Origin: Streptomyces spiroverticillatus
Lineage (GTDB): Bacteria > Actinomycetota > Actinomycetes > Streptomycetales > Streptomycetaceae
DNA: 64,000 nt
Direction: 5' to 3'
Assembly (NCBI GenBank): GCA_014650415.1
Contig: BMUX01000016.1
Span: forward strand, 136,390-200,389
Below the pieces are notes generated by a model. That model worked only from the letters and a program-made list of their open reading frames with translations. It ran no database searches and was not told the DNA's origin. Positions 1 to 8,026 of this stretch are shown piece after piece. Each line of letters begins with the position of its first letter. The first letter of the stretch is position 1. A program made the translations under genes and the position numbers.

Positions 1-82
1 TCACCTGCGCGGCGCAGGCGAGGGCGGTGTGGACGGCGGACGATTCCGCCTCCGCGACGGTGAAGCGCTCTGTCTCCGGCAT
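1..82 (-). CDS. Partial gene at window edge, N-terminus only
   Basis: An open frame starts at an ATG (82-80) and runs off the left edge, giving 27 residues beginning MPETERF and rich in Ala, Glu and Thr. Too little is present to name a family. It is divergent from the oxidoreductase at 224, and a 14-bp inverted repeat lies between them. By analogy with the MarR/oxidoreductase pair at 34.2-35.8 kb it could be a regulator, but nothing in the visible residues shows this. Confidence 0.35.
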   Translation of the reverse strand, partial: MPETERFTVAEAESSAVHTALACAAQV

Positions 83-116
83 GGAGCCAGCGTACGTACG
101 GATGCGGTACGAGGAC

Positions 117-158
117 GGCCCTCCCTTCGGGCAGGTGGAACTGTCCGAAGGGAGGGCC
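117..158. promoter_or_regulatory. Perfect 14-bp inverted repeat between divergent genes
   Basis: The arms are ggccctcccttcgg (117-130) and its exact complement (145-158), separated by 14 nt. The repeat lies between the ATG at 82 (minus) and the GTG at 224 (plus). It could be an operator for the divergent pair or a hairpin in the leader of the oxidoreductase gene. No T-tract follows, so a simple terminator is less likely. Confidence 0.45.
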
Positions 159-223
159 GGGCCGGGGCGGCGACCGGACCAGGCTGGGAGCAGCCAGAAC
201 GGCACGACGAAGGAGAAGCAACT

Positions 224-1135
224 GTGGAAGCGATCGTTTTTGACCGGTTCGGTGGTCCGGAAGCACTGGCCCCTCGCACTGTCGCGGACGTCCACGCCGG
301 GCCCGGACAGGTGCGCATCAAGGTGGCGGCCGCCGGGGTGAACCCGATCGACGGCAAGATCCGCAGCGGTGCGATGCAGCAATTCATCCCGACGCAACTG
401 CCGGCGGTACCGGGCATCGACGTCGCGGGTGTCGTCGACGAGGTCGGCGAGGGCGTCGCGGATGTCGTGGTCGGCGACGAGGTACTGGGGTGGGCCGAGA
501 GCGGCTCGTACGCCGAGTACGCGGTGGCCTCGCAGGTGGTGCGCAAGCCCGCCGGGCTGTCCTGGGAGCAGGCGGCCGCGCTGCCCGTCGCGGGCGAGAC
601 CGCCCAGCGGGTCCTGGACCTGCTCGGGGTGACCGCCGGGGAGACACTGCTGGTCAACGGGGCGGCCGGGGCGGTCGGCTCGCTCGCCGTGCAGCTCGCG
701 GCGGCGGCGGGCGTCACCGTCGTCGGCACCGCGTCCGAGGCCAACCACGCGTACGTCCGCGAGCTGGGCGCGAGCGCCGTCGTGACGTACGGGGAAGGGC
801 TCGCGGCCCGGGTGCGCGAGGTCGCACCGCAGGGGGTGGACGCGGTCTACGACACGGCGGGGCACGGGGCGCTGCCGGACGCGATCGAGCTGCTCGGCGG
901 AACCACCGACCGGGTGATCACCATCGCGGACCAGGCGGCGGAGTCCCTCGGCGTGGTCTTCTCCGGCGGCGGCACGGTCGAACCGCGACCGGCCCTGGCC
1001 GAGCAGGCGCGACTGGTCGCCGAGGGGCGGCTGCGGGTGCGGGTGGCGGAGGTGCTGCCGCTGGGACAGGCGCAGAAGGCCCACGAGATCAGCGACGGCG
1101 GCCACGCGCGCGGCAAGCTGGTGCTGACGCCGTGA
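224..1135 (+). CDS. NADP-dependent quinone oxidoreductase (zinc-free MDR family)
   Basis: 303-residue medium-chain reductase. An N-terminal GroES-like domain is followed by a Rossmann NAD(P) site, NGAAGAVGS, at about residues 145-153. There is no zinc-ligand cysteine pattern, so it belongs to the quinone oxidoreductase/enoyl reductase branch that reduces C=C or quinone substrates with NADPH. The GTG at 224 is chosen because AAGGAGAAG lies just upstream and the protein then begins at the family's usual VEAIVFDRFGGPE-like start. The last codons run into a 26-bp tandem repeat that contains the stop. A paralogue lies at 34835-35761. The physiological substrate is unknown. Confidence 0.85.
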   Translation: MEAIVFDRFGGPEALAPRTVADVHAGPGQVRIKVAAAGVNPIDGKIRSGAMQQFIPTQLPAVPGIDVAGVVDEVGEGVADVVVGDEVLGWAESGSYAEYAVASQVVRKPAGLSWEQAAALPVAGETAQRVLDLLGVTAGETLLVNGAAGAVGSLAVQLAAAAGVTVVGTASEANHAYVRELGASAVVTYGEGLAARVREVAPQGVDAVYDTAGHGALPDAIELLGGTTDRVITIADQAAESLGVVFSGGGTVEPRPALAEQARLVAEGRLRVRVAEVLPLGQAQKAHEISDGGHARGKLVLTP

Positions 1136-1233
1136 CGTCCGGTCCCGGTGCGAGGCCGTGACGTCCGGTTCCGGCGCGAGGCCGTGACGTCCGGTCCCGG
1201 TGCGAGCCCGTGACACCTTGACGCCGCTTCCCC
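1130..1233. repeat. 26-bp tandem repeat, three copies plus a degenerate fourth
   Basis: Units starting ccgtgacgtccggt begin at 1130, 1156 and 1182, exactly 26 bp apart. A decayed unit begins at 1208. The first unit contains the TGA stop (1133-1135) of the upstream oxidoreductase, so the array grew from the gene's 3' end into the intergenic space. Function unknown. Confidence 0.8.
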
Positions 1234-1295
1234 GGGCGACGCCCTGACGCCCGTTCCGGATGCCGACCCCGGGGACCGCTGGCAGGCTCGACCCC

Positions 1296-2135
1296 ATGCG
1301 AGTGGCACTGGCACAGACCGACTGCGTCCTCGGTGACGTCGACGCCAACCTGGAGCACGCCCGGGACCAGATCCGGCAGGCCGTCGCCCAGGGCGCCGAC
1401 CTCGTCGTGTTCCCGGAGCTGAGCCTGCACGGCTATCACCTGGGGGCGCTGAAACAGGACACCTCCGTGGAGGCGCGCGACCCGCGGCTGATGGAGCTGA
1501 GCACCCTCGGCGCGGACGTCGTGGTGGGCTTCCACGAGTACACCTCCATGCGGGCGTACAACACCTCCGCGTACTACACCGCCGGCACCCTCCTGCACGC
1601 CCACCGCAAGCTGTACCTCCCCAACTACCTCGCCTGGGAGGAGCGCAAGCACGTCAGCCCCGGGCAGTCGCTGCGCGCCTACGACCTCCCCGGCGGGCGG
1701 GGCCGGGCCGCCACCCTGGTGTGCAACGACGCCTGGCAGCCCGTGCTGCCCTGGATCGCCGTCCAGGACGGTGCGGAGGTCGTCGTGGTGCCCGCGAACA
1801 GTGCCGCCTCGCTCGACCCCGACGCCATGGACACGGGCCTGTACTGGGACAGCCTCCTCGCGTACACCGCACGCATGCTCCAGTGCTGGGTGGTGTTCGT
1901 GAACCGGGTGGGCAGCGAGAACGGTGCGTCCTTCTGGGGCGGATCACGGGTGGTCGACCCGCGCGGGATGGTCGTCGCACAGGCGCCCAAGTGGGAGAGC
2001 GCCCTGGTGACGGCGGACATCTCCGTGCACGAGGCACGGCGGCAGCGGCGTGCGGTGCCCCTGGTCGCGGAGGCCAGGCTCGGGCTCGTGGCACGCGAGG
2101 TGGGCAGGCTGATCGAGGAGGGCGGGGACAGCTGA
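1296..2135 (+). CDS. Carbon-nitrogen hydrolase (nitrilase superfamily)
   Basis: 279-residue amidase/nitrilase-fold enzyme. The family's Glu-Lys-Cys triad is visible: Glu41 in VVFPELSLHG, Lys105 in HRKLYLP and Cys143 in LVCNDAW. Such enzymes hydrolyse amides or nitriles through a Cys thioester; the substrate cannot be read from sequence. The ATG at 1296 gives MRVALAQTDC, the standard first strand of the fold; an in-frame ATG at 1260 would add 12 unrelated residues. It lies 160 bp after the oxidoreductase and 63 bp before the DUF2786 gene, all on the plus strand. Confidence 0.88.
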   Translation: MRVALAQTDCVLGDVDANLEHARDQIRQAVAQGADLVVFPELSLHGYHLGALKQDTSVEARDPRLMELSTLGADVVVGFHEYTSMRAYNTSAYYTAGTLLHAHRKLYLPNYLAWEERKHVSPGQSLRAYDLPGGRGRAATLVCNDAWQPVLPWIAVQDGAEVVVVPANSAASLDPDAMDTGLYWDSLLAYTARMLQCWVVFVNRVGSENGASFWGGSRVVDPRGMVVAQAPKWESALVTADISVHEARRQRRAVPLVAEARLGLVAREVGRLIEEGGDS

Positions 2136-2198
2136 GCGACGGCTCCGCGGCCGGGCGAGGTATACCAGGGGGGTGAGCCCGACCGAGGAGATACGACG

Positions 2199-3413
2199 GT
2201 GACCGAAGAGGCCTTTGTGGGGGCGGACCAGGCGTTCTCCGCCCTGTACGGCACCGGCGACGACGACCTCGACCTCGGGGCGTCCCTGCTGGCCGCAGCC
2301 CCCTGGCCGGACGCCGGGCGCGAAGTGCTGCGCCGGGGCGAGGAGTTCGTACGACGGGCCTGGGACCGGGGCTGGCAGCCCGCCGACGTCGCCCGTCTCG
2401 TACGCCGTGATCTCGACGACGTCCATGTGCGGCTGCTGGGGGACCTGATCGCCGCCGAGCTGCGCCGGCACCCCGAGGAGCAGCTGCCGCCGCGCTGGCG
2501 CGCACAGGTGGGCGAGCTGGGCGCCGATGCCGTCTGGTGGAAGCGGGACGAGGCGTACGGGGACGCGCTCGCCCGGCGCGAGAAGGCCGACCGGTTCTCC
2601 CTGGCGACGGCGGCCCTGGAGCTGCTGCGGCTGCTGATCCGGCTGCCCTCGATCGAGCCCGTCGGCCCTGCGCCCGGTGCTGGTGCTCGCGTACGACAGG
2701 CGCAGGCGTCGCCCGACGAGCCGCGCATGCTCACCCGCATCCGCGCCCTGCTCGCCAAGGCGGAGGCCACCGACTACCCGGAGGAGGCGGAGGCGCTCAC
2801 CGGGAAGGCGCAGGAGTTGATGGCCCGGCACAGCATCGACGAGGCCGTCCTCGCCGCACAGGGGGCGACTGCGACCGGCCCCGGTGCGTGCCGGATCGGC
2901 GTGGACGCACCGTACGAGACGGCGAAGGCGATCCTCCTGGACGCCGTCGCGACGGCCAACCGGTGCAGGGCGGTGTGGAACAGCGCATTCGGGTTCTCCA
3001 CAGTGGTCGGTTTCGAGGCCGACCTGGATGCGGTGGAGCTGCTGTACACCTCCCTGCTGGTGCAGGGGACGGCCGCGATGACCCGTGCGGAGGCGGCACA
3101 GCGCGCGGGCGGCAGGAAGCGCACCAAGTCCTTCCGGCAGTCCTTCCTGACGGCGTACGCCAGCAGGCTCGGCACCCGCCTGGCGGAGGCCACCGAGCAT
3201 GTGGTGGAGGAGACGGCCGGGGCCCTGCTGCCGGTGCTGGCGGCCCGGGACGTCGCCGTGACGGACCGCGCGGAGCAGATGTTCCCGCGCACCACGTCCA
3301 CGCGGGTGCGCGGGGTGAACGACCTGGCGGGCTGGGAGCACGGGACGGCCGCCGCCGACCGTGCGTCGGTGCCGGGGCGCCAGACGCCGCAGCGGGGGCG
3401 CATCCGGTCGTGA
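2199..3413 (+). CDS. DUF2786 domain protein
   Basis: 404 residues. The DUF2786 segment at about 177-218 reads MLTRIRALLAKAEATDYPEEAEA followed by KAQELMARHSID, the family signature. The N-terminal 150 residues are helical and acidic/arginine rich; the C-terminus is polar. Start GTG at 2199 has GAGGAG 8-13 nt upstream. The family occurs widely in actinomycetes and in phage genomes, with no established biochemical role. It is convergent with the lipoprotein gene at 3427, only 13 bp away. Confidence 0.75.
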   Translation: MTEEAFVGADQAFSALYGTGDDDLDLGASLLAAAPWPDAGREVLRRGEEFVRRAWDRGWQPADVARLVRRDLDDVHVRLLGDLIAAELRRHPEEQLPPRWRAQVGELGADAVWWKRDEAYGDALARREKADRFSLATAALELLRLLIRLPSIEPVGPAPGAGARVRQAQASPDEPRMLTRIRALLAKAEATDYPEEAEALTGKAQELMARHSIDEAVLAAQGATATGPGACRIGVDAPYETAKAILLDAVATANRCRAVWNSAFGFSTVVGFEADLDAVELLYTSLLVQGTAAMTRAEAAQRAGGRKRTKSFRQSFLTAYASRLGTRLAEATEHVVEETAGALLPVLAARDVAVTDRAEQMFPRTTSTRVRGVNDLAGWEHGTAAADRASVPGRQTPQRGRIRS

Positions 3414-3426
3414 AGGCGTGGCGCGG

Positions 3427-3933
3427 TCACCGGTTCAGATAGGAGCCGCAGCGGTACGGCCCGGCTGTCTCCTTGCCCTCGAACGTCACCTGTACGTCGT
3501 CCGGGCGCACGCCCTTCGCCAGCAGTGACTGGGCGCGTGCAAGGGTGCACACCAGCTGTCCGGTCGCCAGGTCGTCGCGCCCGTAGGCGATGTCGTTCCC
3601 CGGACTGCGCAGGACGACCTTGGCGCCGGTGCCGGTCACGTCGAAGGACTGCGGCATCCCCACCGGTGACGTGAGACCGCGCCTGCGCTCGTCGTCGTCG
3701 GGGCCCACGCCGAGGAGCTTCAGGACGCCCGGGAGGTTGTTGAGCGGCTGGGCGTCCGGCCGCGACACCCCTTCCAGCCGCCCCGACTTCGACACGAAGT
3801 ACAGGCGCAGGCCCTTCGTCAGCCCCGTCGCCGGTTCGCCCGCCCCTATGACACCGGTCGGCTGCACACCACAGGCGGTGAGCAGGAGCCCGCAGACGGC
3901 AGTCGCAGCAAAACGAGCACCGGTGCCGGTCAC
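3427..3933 (-). CDS. Lipoprotein, third gene of a two-component operon
   Basis: 168 residues with a signal peptide and lipobox LLTAC, lipidated Cys at 21. The mature part carries no enzyme motif I recognise. It resembles the small GerMN-like lipoproteins that accompany Streptomyces envelope-stress kinases. The GTG at 3933 overlaps the kinase stop by 4 bp (GTGA), showing translational coupling as the third gene of a regulator-kinase-lipoprotein operon. By analogy with CseA, it may tune the kinase from outside the membrane; this is inference. Confidence 0.75.
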   Translation of the reverse strand: MTGTGARFAATAVCGLLLTACGVQPTGVIGAGEPATGLTKGLRLYFVSKSGRLEGVSRPDAQPLNNLPGVLKLLGVGPDDDERRRGLTSPVGMPQSFDVTGTGAKVVLRSPGNDIAYGRDDLATGQLVCTLARAQSLLAKGVRPDDVQVTFEGKETAGPYRCGSYLNR

Positions 3934-5480
3934 GGCGTGAGCTCCTCTTTGTGGTGGCGGTGCGGCAGGCGCAGCGTGAACACCGCACCGGTGACACCGT
4001 CCGTCCGGTTGGCCGCCTCGACGGTGCCGCCGTGCAGGCGTGCGTTCTCCAGGGCGATGGCGGTGCCCAGGCCGCTGCCGCCGTCGCCCCTGGTGCGGGT
4101 GCGGGAGGCGTCCGCCTTGTAGAAGCGCTCGAAGACGTGCGCCAGCACCTCGGGCGGCAGCCCGGGGCCGGAGTCGGTGACGGTCACCGTCACCCAGTCC
4201 CACTCCGCGCCCACGGCAACCGTCACCGGGGGAGCGCCGTGCCGCAGCGCGTTGCCCACCAGATTGGCGACGATCACGTCGACGCGGCGCCGGTCGGCCA
4301 CGGTCCTTACGCCTTCGGGGAGTTCGAGCCGTACCGCCTCCGTCCAGCCGCGCAGGGCGAGCGAGGCCCGTACGGTCTCACCGAGGTCGATCTCGCCGGC
4401 GTTCAGCGCGGCGGCGCCGGAGTCGAAGCGGGACATCTCCATCAGGTCGTCCACCAGGCGCGACAGCCGGGCCGTCTCCGCGCTGACCGTGCGGGCCGCG
4501 TGCGCGGCGTCCGGGGGCAGCCGGTCGGCGTCCTCGTCGAGGACGGTCGCCACCATCGTCATCGCGGCCAGCGGGGTGCGCAGTTCGTGGCTGACGTCCG
4601 CGACGAAACGGCGGGCGCGTGCCTCCTGGTCGCGCAGTCCGCCCACGGAGGCGCGCAGTTCGTCGGCCGTGTGGTTGAAATCCCTTGCCAGGTCGGCGAG
4701 TTCGTCGCCGCCGCGGACGGCGACCCGGCTGTCGAGGTCGCCCTCGGCGAGCCTGCGGGTGGCCCGCCCCAGTTCCCGTACCGGACGCAGCACCGTGCGC
4801 GCCGCCAGCAGCGCCAGCAGGGCGGCCAGCAGCACCACCGGCACGATGCCGCCGCGCACGGCGTCCAGGACGCCCGTGGTGGCCTCCTGCTCGGGGCGCA
4901 GGGAGGCGACGCCGTACACCTCCAGGCCGGAGGTCTGGCCGTTCTCGTACGTCACCGGGGTGCCCACCACGAGATACGGCTCGCCCGCGTGCTCGACCCG
5001 CTGGAAGCTCGTGCGGTCCAAGGTGGAGACGGCGGACCGCAGTTGCGGGCTGATCCGGGAGTCGTCGGCCAGGGAGTCGGAGGTCGCTTTCAGGTCCTGG
5101 TAGCGGGCGACGACCAGGGGTGCGCCGCTCAGCCCCTCGGAGACACGGGTGGCGAGGGAGGCGAGGGACTGGGTGTCGGGCGGCATGTCGACGTTCGGGA
5201 CGACCGTCTCGATGCGGGCCAGGAAGTCCTTCTGGAAGGAGTCCTGGGCGCGTTGGAGGACGGCGGTGCGCGACTCTCGGTAGGCGAGCGCCGTTGCGGT
5301 GACCGCGCTGACGAGGGCGACCAGCACGAAGGCGACCACCAGCCGGGTGCGCAGCCCGCCGATGAAGTGCAGCCGCCTCTTCGAGGAGGGGGCAGGCGCG
5401 GGTTCCGTGTGCAGAGGCGTGCTGTGGTCGTGCACGGGCATGCTGTGTTCGTGCACGGGTGTGCCGTTTTCGCGCGTCAC
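3930..5480 (-). CDS. Sensor histidine kinase
   Basis: 516 residues: a His-rich cytoplasmic tail (1-25), TM1 about 44-66, an extracellular sensor loop about 70-210, TM2 about 211-229, HAMP about 230-285, HisKA with FVADVSHELRTPL (phospho-acceptor His298), and a C-terminal HATPase ending in GDGGSGLGTAI. The start GTG at 5480 overlaps the regulator stop by 4 bp (GTGA). The kinase phosphorylates the response regulator encoded just upstream. Its large extracellular loop and its position opposite an ABC export operon suggest it senses an envelope or drug signal. Confidence 0.92.
   Translation of the reverse strand: MTRENGTPVHEHSMPVHDHSTPLHTEPAPAPSSKRRLHFIGGLRTRLVVAFVLVALVSAVTATALAYRESRTAVLQRAQDSFQKDFLARIETVVPNVDMPPDTQSLASLATRVSEGLSGAPLVVARYQDLKATSDSLADDSRISPQLRSAVSTLDRTSFQRVEHAGEPYLVVGTPVTYENGQTSGLEVYGVASLRPEQEATTGVLDAVRGGIVPVVLLAALLALLAARTVLRPVRELGRATRRLAEGDLDSRVAVRGGDELADLARDFNHTADELRASVGGLRDQEARARRFVADVSHELRTPLAAMTMVATVLDEDADRLPPDAAHAARTVSAETARLSRLVDDLMEMSRFDSGAAALNAGEIDLGETVRASLALRGWTEAVRLELPEGVRTVADRRRVDVIVANLVGNALRHGAPPVTVAVGAEWDWVTVTVTDSGPGLPPEVLAHVFERFYKADASRTRTRGDGGSGLGTAIALENARLHGGTVEAANRTDGVTGAVFTLRLPHRHHKEELTP
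5420..5461 (-). repeat. 21-bp tandem repeat coding a His-rich tail
   Basis: Two 21-bp units (5420-5440, 5441-5461) differ at three bases, and a third partial unit follows. They encode the PVH(E/D)HS repeats at the extreme N-terminus of the kinase, on the cytoplasmic side of TM1. Confidence 0.7.
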
Positions 5481-6169
5481 AGTGGCCCGAACCGGTAGCC
5501 GAAACCGCGCACCGTCTGCACGTACCGCGGTTTCGCCGGTACGTCCTCCAGCTTGGCGCGCAGTCTGCCGACCGCCGCGTCCACCAGCCGGGAGTCGCCC
5601 AGGAAGGTGTGCTCCCACACCGAGGCGAGGAGCTGCTCGCGGCTGAACACCCGGCCCGGTGACGCCGACAGCTCCAGCAGCAGCCGCAGTTCGGTGGGCG
5701 GTAGCGCGACGGGTGCGCCGTTCTTGGTGACGGTCAGCCCGGCCCGGTCGATGTGCAGGCCCCCCTGGTCGGCCGCCTCCGGCACCGGCGCCGACGGCTC
5801 CGCACGCCGCAATGCGGCCCGGATGCGGGCCTCCAGCACCGGTGCGGTGACGGGTTTGACCACGTAGTCGTCGGCGCCCGCCTCCAGGCCGTTGACGATG
5901 TCCTGGTCGTCGCCGCGTGCCGTCAGCATGATGACCGGCAGCGTCGTCGTACGGGTGCGGATGCGGCGGCACACCTCGAAGCCGTCCATGCCGGGCAGCA
6001 TCAGGTCCAGTACGGCCAGTTCGATCCGCTCGCCCCGCTCGCCGTCCAGCAGGGCGAGGGCCTCCTCGCCGGTGGCCGCCGCGTCCACGTCGTACCCGTG
6101 ACGGCGCAGCACCAGCTCCATCCCGTCCCGTACGGACGCGTCGTCCTCGATCAGAAGCACATGCGGCAT
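5477..6169 (-). CDS. OmpR-family response regulator
   Basis: 230 residues. The receiver domain carries acidic residues in LIEDDA, the phospho-acceptor Asp55 in VLDLMLPGMDG, and the switch Lys in YVVKP. A winged-helix DNA-binding domain spans about 130-228 and ends GFGYRFGPL, the classic OmpR terminus. The ATG at 6169 gives the standard MPHVLLIEDD start; an upstream in-frame start at 6214 is possible but would add 15 atypical residues. It is first gene of the operon with kinase and lipoprotein and is divergent from the export operon at 6303, whose promoter it may control. Confidence 0.93.
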   Translation of the reverse strand: MPHVLLIEDDASVRDGMELVLRRHGYDVDAAATGEEALALLDGERGERIELAVLDLMLPGMDGFEVCRRIRTRTTTLPVIMLTARGDDQDIVNGLEAGADDYVVKPVTAPVLEARIRAALRRAEPSAPVPEAADQGGLHIDRAGLTVTKNGAPVALPPTELRLLLELSASPGRVFSREQLLASVWEHTFLGDSRLVDAAVGRLRAKLEDVPAKPRYVQTVRGFGYRFGPL

Positions 6170-6302
6170 GGGCCGATCATGCCGCACACCAGGGCCGGCG
6201 ACAGGCCCTCGCACCGGGCGTGGGCGCAGGTCACAAGCATTGTTACGTTCCCATCATGTGGCCATGGACAGGTCATCATGTGGGCCTTCGACCGTGGTGT
6301 GC

Positions 6303-6947
6303 ATGACCTTCCCCAGGACGAATTCCCGCACCGCGGCCAAGCTGCGTCTGGCCTCCCTCGTGGCCGCCCCCGTGCTCGCCCTCTCCGTCGCCTGCGGCGG
6401 CGCCGCGGACGCCCCGAAGAAGGACGAGGCCATCGCCGACGTACCGGCCGCCCCCAGCGCGAGCGAGACCAAGGGCGAGAGCAGCCCGAGCGCCAAACCG
6501 GCCGCCAAGAGCGCCTTCTACGACGCGCAGATGAAGTACATCCAGTGCATGCGCGCCAAGGGCGGCTACCCGGACTTCCCCGACCCGCACCTCGACGGCT
6601 ACATGGACTGGGACAAGGTCAACGCGATCGGCGCCCAGCCCGGCCGCAACGACGGCATCAAGGGCGGCAAGAACCGCGCCTGCGTCAAGGAGCTCCAGGA
6701 CGCCATGACGGCGGAGCCCAAGCGCGACCAGCAGAAGGACTACGAGTCGATGCTCGCGCACGCCAAGTGCATGCGCGACAACGGCGTCTCCCGCTTCGCC
6801 AACCCGCAGATGAGCGGCGGCAACGCCCAGCCCGGCGGCGAGCCCAACCCGGCCAGCCCGGTGCTGGACGAGAAGTCCCCGGCGTACACGAAGGCCCGGA
6901 AGACCTGCGCGCCGAAGCTGCTCCCCGGTCTGGACGGCATGCAGTGA
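6303..6947 (+). CDS. Lipoprotein with duplicated CMR..G motifs
   Basis: 214 residues. Signal peptide and lipobox ALSVAC (lipid Cys31). The mature protein holds two copies of one pattern: YIQCMRAKGGYPDFPDP (Cys82) with a later Cys127, then HAKCMRDNGVSRFANP (Cys156) with Cys202. Four regularly placed cysteines suggest one intra-domain disulfide per repeat. It opens an operon with an adaptor, an ABC ATPase and a permease, overlapping the next gene by 4 bp. Several in-frame GTGs lie just upstream (6294, 6297); ATG 6303 is chosen for the signal peptide length. Probably an extracytoplasmic partner of the exporter; function unproven. Confidence 0.8.
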   Translation: MTFPRTNSRTAAKLRLASLVAAPVLALSVACGGAADAPKKDEAIADVPAAPSASETKGESSPSAKPAAKSAFYDAQMKYIQCMRAKGGYPDFPDPHLDGYMDWDKVNAIGAQPGRNDGIKGGKNRACVKELQDAMTAEPKRDQQKDYESMLAHAKCMRDNGVSRFANPQMSGGNAQPGGEPNPASPVLDEKSPAYTKARKTCAPKLLPGLDGMQ

Positions 6948-8026
6948 CCAAGCGCCGCACCGCCCTCCTCGCCGTCGGCACGCTGAGCGCCGCCGCTGCC
7001 GTTACCGCGGGCGTCCTCGTCCTCGGCGACGGCGGCGGCGCGGACGCCAAGACCGGTCCCTCGCTGCCGGGTGCCACCGCCACCGTCGTGCGCACCGACC
7101 TGGTGCAGTCCAAGACCGTCGACGGGAAGCTGGACTTCGCCCAGCGCCGCCCGGTCAAGGCGGTCGTCGAGGGCACCGTCACGGTGGCGGCGAAGGAGGG
7201 CCGCGTCCTCGGCCTCGGTGACGCCCTCTACGAGCTGAACGACAAGCCGGTGACGCTGCTGTACGGGCCGGTGCCGATGTTCCGGGAGATGAAGGCAGGC
7301 GACAGGGGCAGCGACGTGCTCCAGCTGGAGCGCAACCTGCGCGACCTGGGCTTCGGCGCCAAGCTCTACGTCGACCCCCGGTACGACAAGGACACCGAGG
7401 CCGCCGTCAAGCGGTGGCAGAAGTCCCTCAACCGGGAGCCCACCGGCAGGGTCGGCATGGGCGACGTCGTCTTCCAGCGCGGCAAGGTCAAGGTCGTCGC
7501 CGCCGACGCGGCACTCGCCGACCAGGTCGCCCCCGGCAAGGCGGTGCTCACCGTCGCCTCCACCAAACCTGTCGTACGGGCCCAGCTCGACCAGAGCGAC
7601 GGGGCACTCGCCGCCGACGGCACCCGGGTGGAGATCACCCTGCCGAGCGGAAAGAGCGCCCGGGGCCGGGTGCTGGGAACGGTGCGCCCCGAGGAGGACG
7701 ACGCGAGCACCGGCGCCGGTGCGAGGGCGGACGGCATCACCGTGGAAGTCGAGCTGACCGGCGGCGCCACGGAGGCGTCCGGGGAGGACCCCCGGGCGAC
7801 GGCCAGCGTGAAGTTCGTCAGCGAGAGCCGCAAGGGCGTCCTCGTGGTGCCCGTCGAAGCGGTGCTCGCACTGCGCGGCGAGCGCGGCGGCTACGGATTG
7901 CAGGTGGTCGAGGGCGACACCTCGAAGATGGTGCGCGTCGAGACAGGCATGACCGCCGACGGGCAGATCGAGGTCACCGGCGCCGGTGTGCGCGAGGGCC
8001 TCAAGGTGGGAGTGGCGAAGTCATGA
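6944..8026 (+). CDS. Peptidoglycan-binding, MacA-like adaptor
   Basis: 360 residues. One N-terminal membrane anchor (about 6-27), then an extracytoplasmic part with a peptidoglycan-binding type 1 domain (about 117-180; core GDRGSDVLQLERNLRDLGF) and a beta-rich membrane-fusion-protein C-terminus resembling HlyD/MacA adaptors. Start GTG overlaps the lipoprotein stop (GTGA), and its own stop overlaps the ATPase start (ATGA). In a Gram-positive envelope such adaptors couple a MacB-type ABC exporter to the wall. The exported substrate is not evident. Confidence 0.85.
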   Translation: MTKRRTALLAVGTLSAAAAVTAGVLVLGDGGGADAKTGPSLPGATATVVRTDLVQSKTVDGKLDFAQRRPVKAVVEGTVTVAAKEGRVLGLGDALYELNDKPVTLLYGPVPMFREMKAGDRGSDVLQLERNLRDLGFGAKLYVDPRYDKDTEAAVKRWQKSLNREPTGRVGMGDVVFQRGKVKVVAADAALADQVAPGKAVLTVASTKPVVRAQLDQSDGALAADGTRVEITLPSGKSARGRVLGTVRPEEDDASTGAGARADGITVEVELTGGATEASGEDPRATASVKFVSESRKGVLVVPVEAVLALRGERGGYGLQVVEGDTSKMVRVETGMTADGQIEVTGAGVREGLKVGVAKS

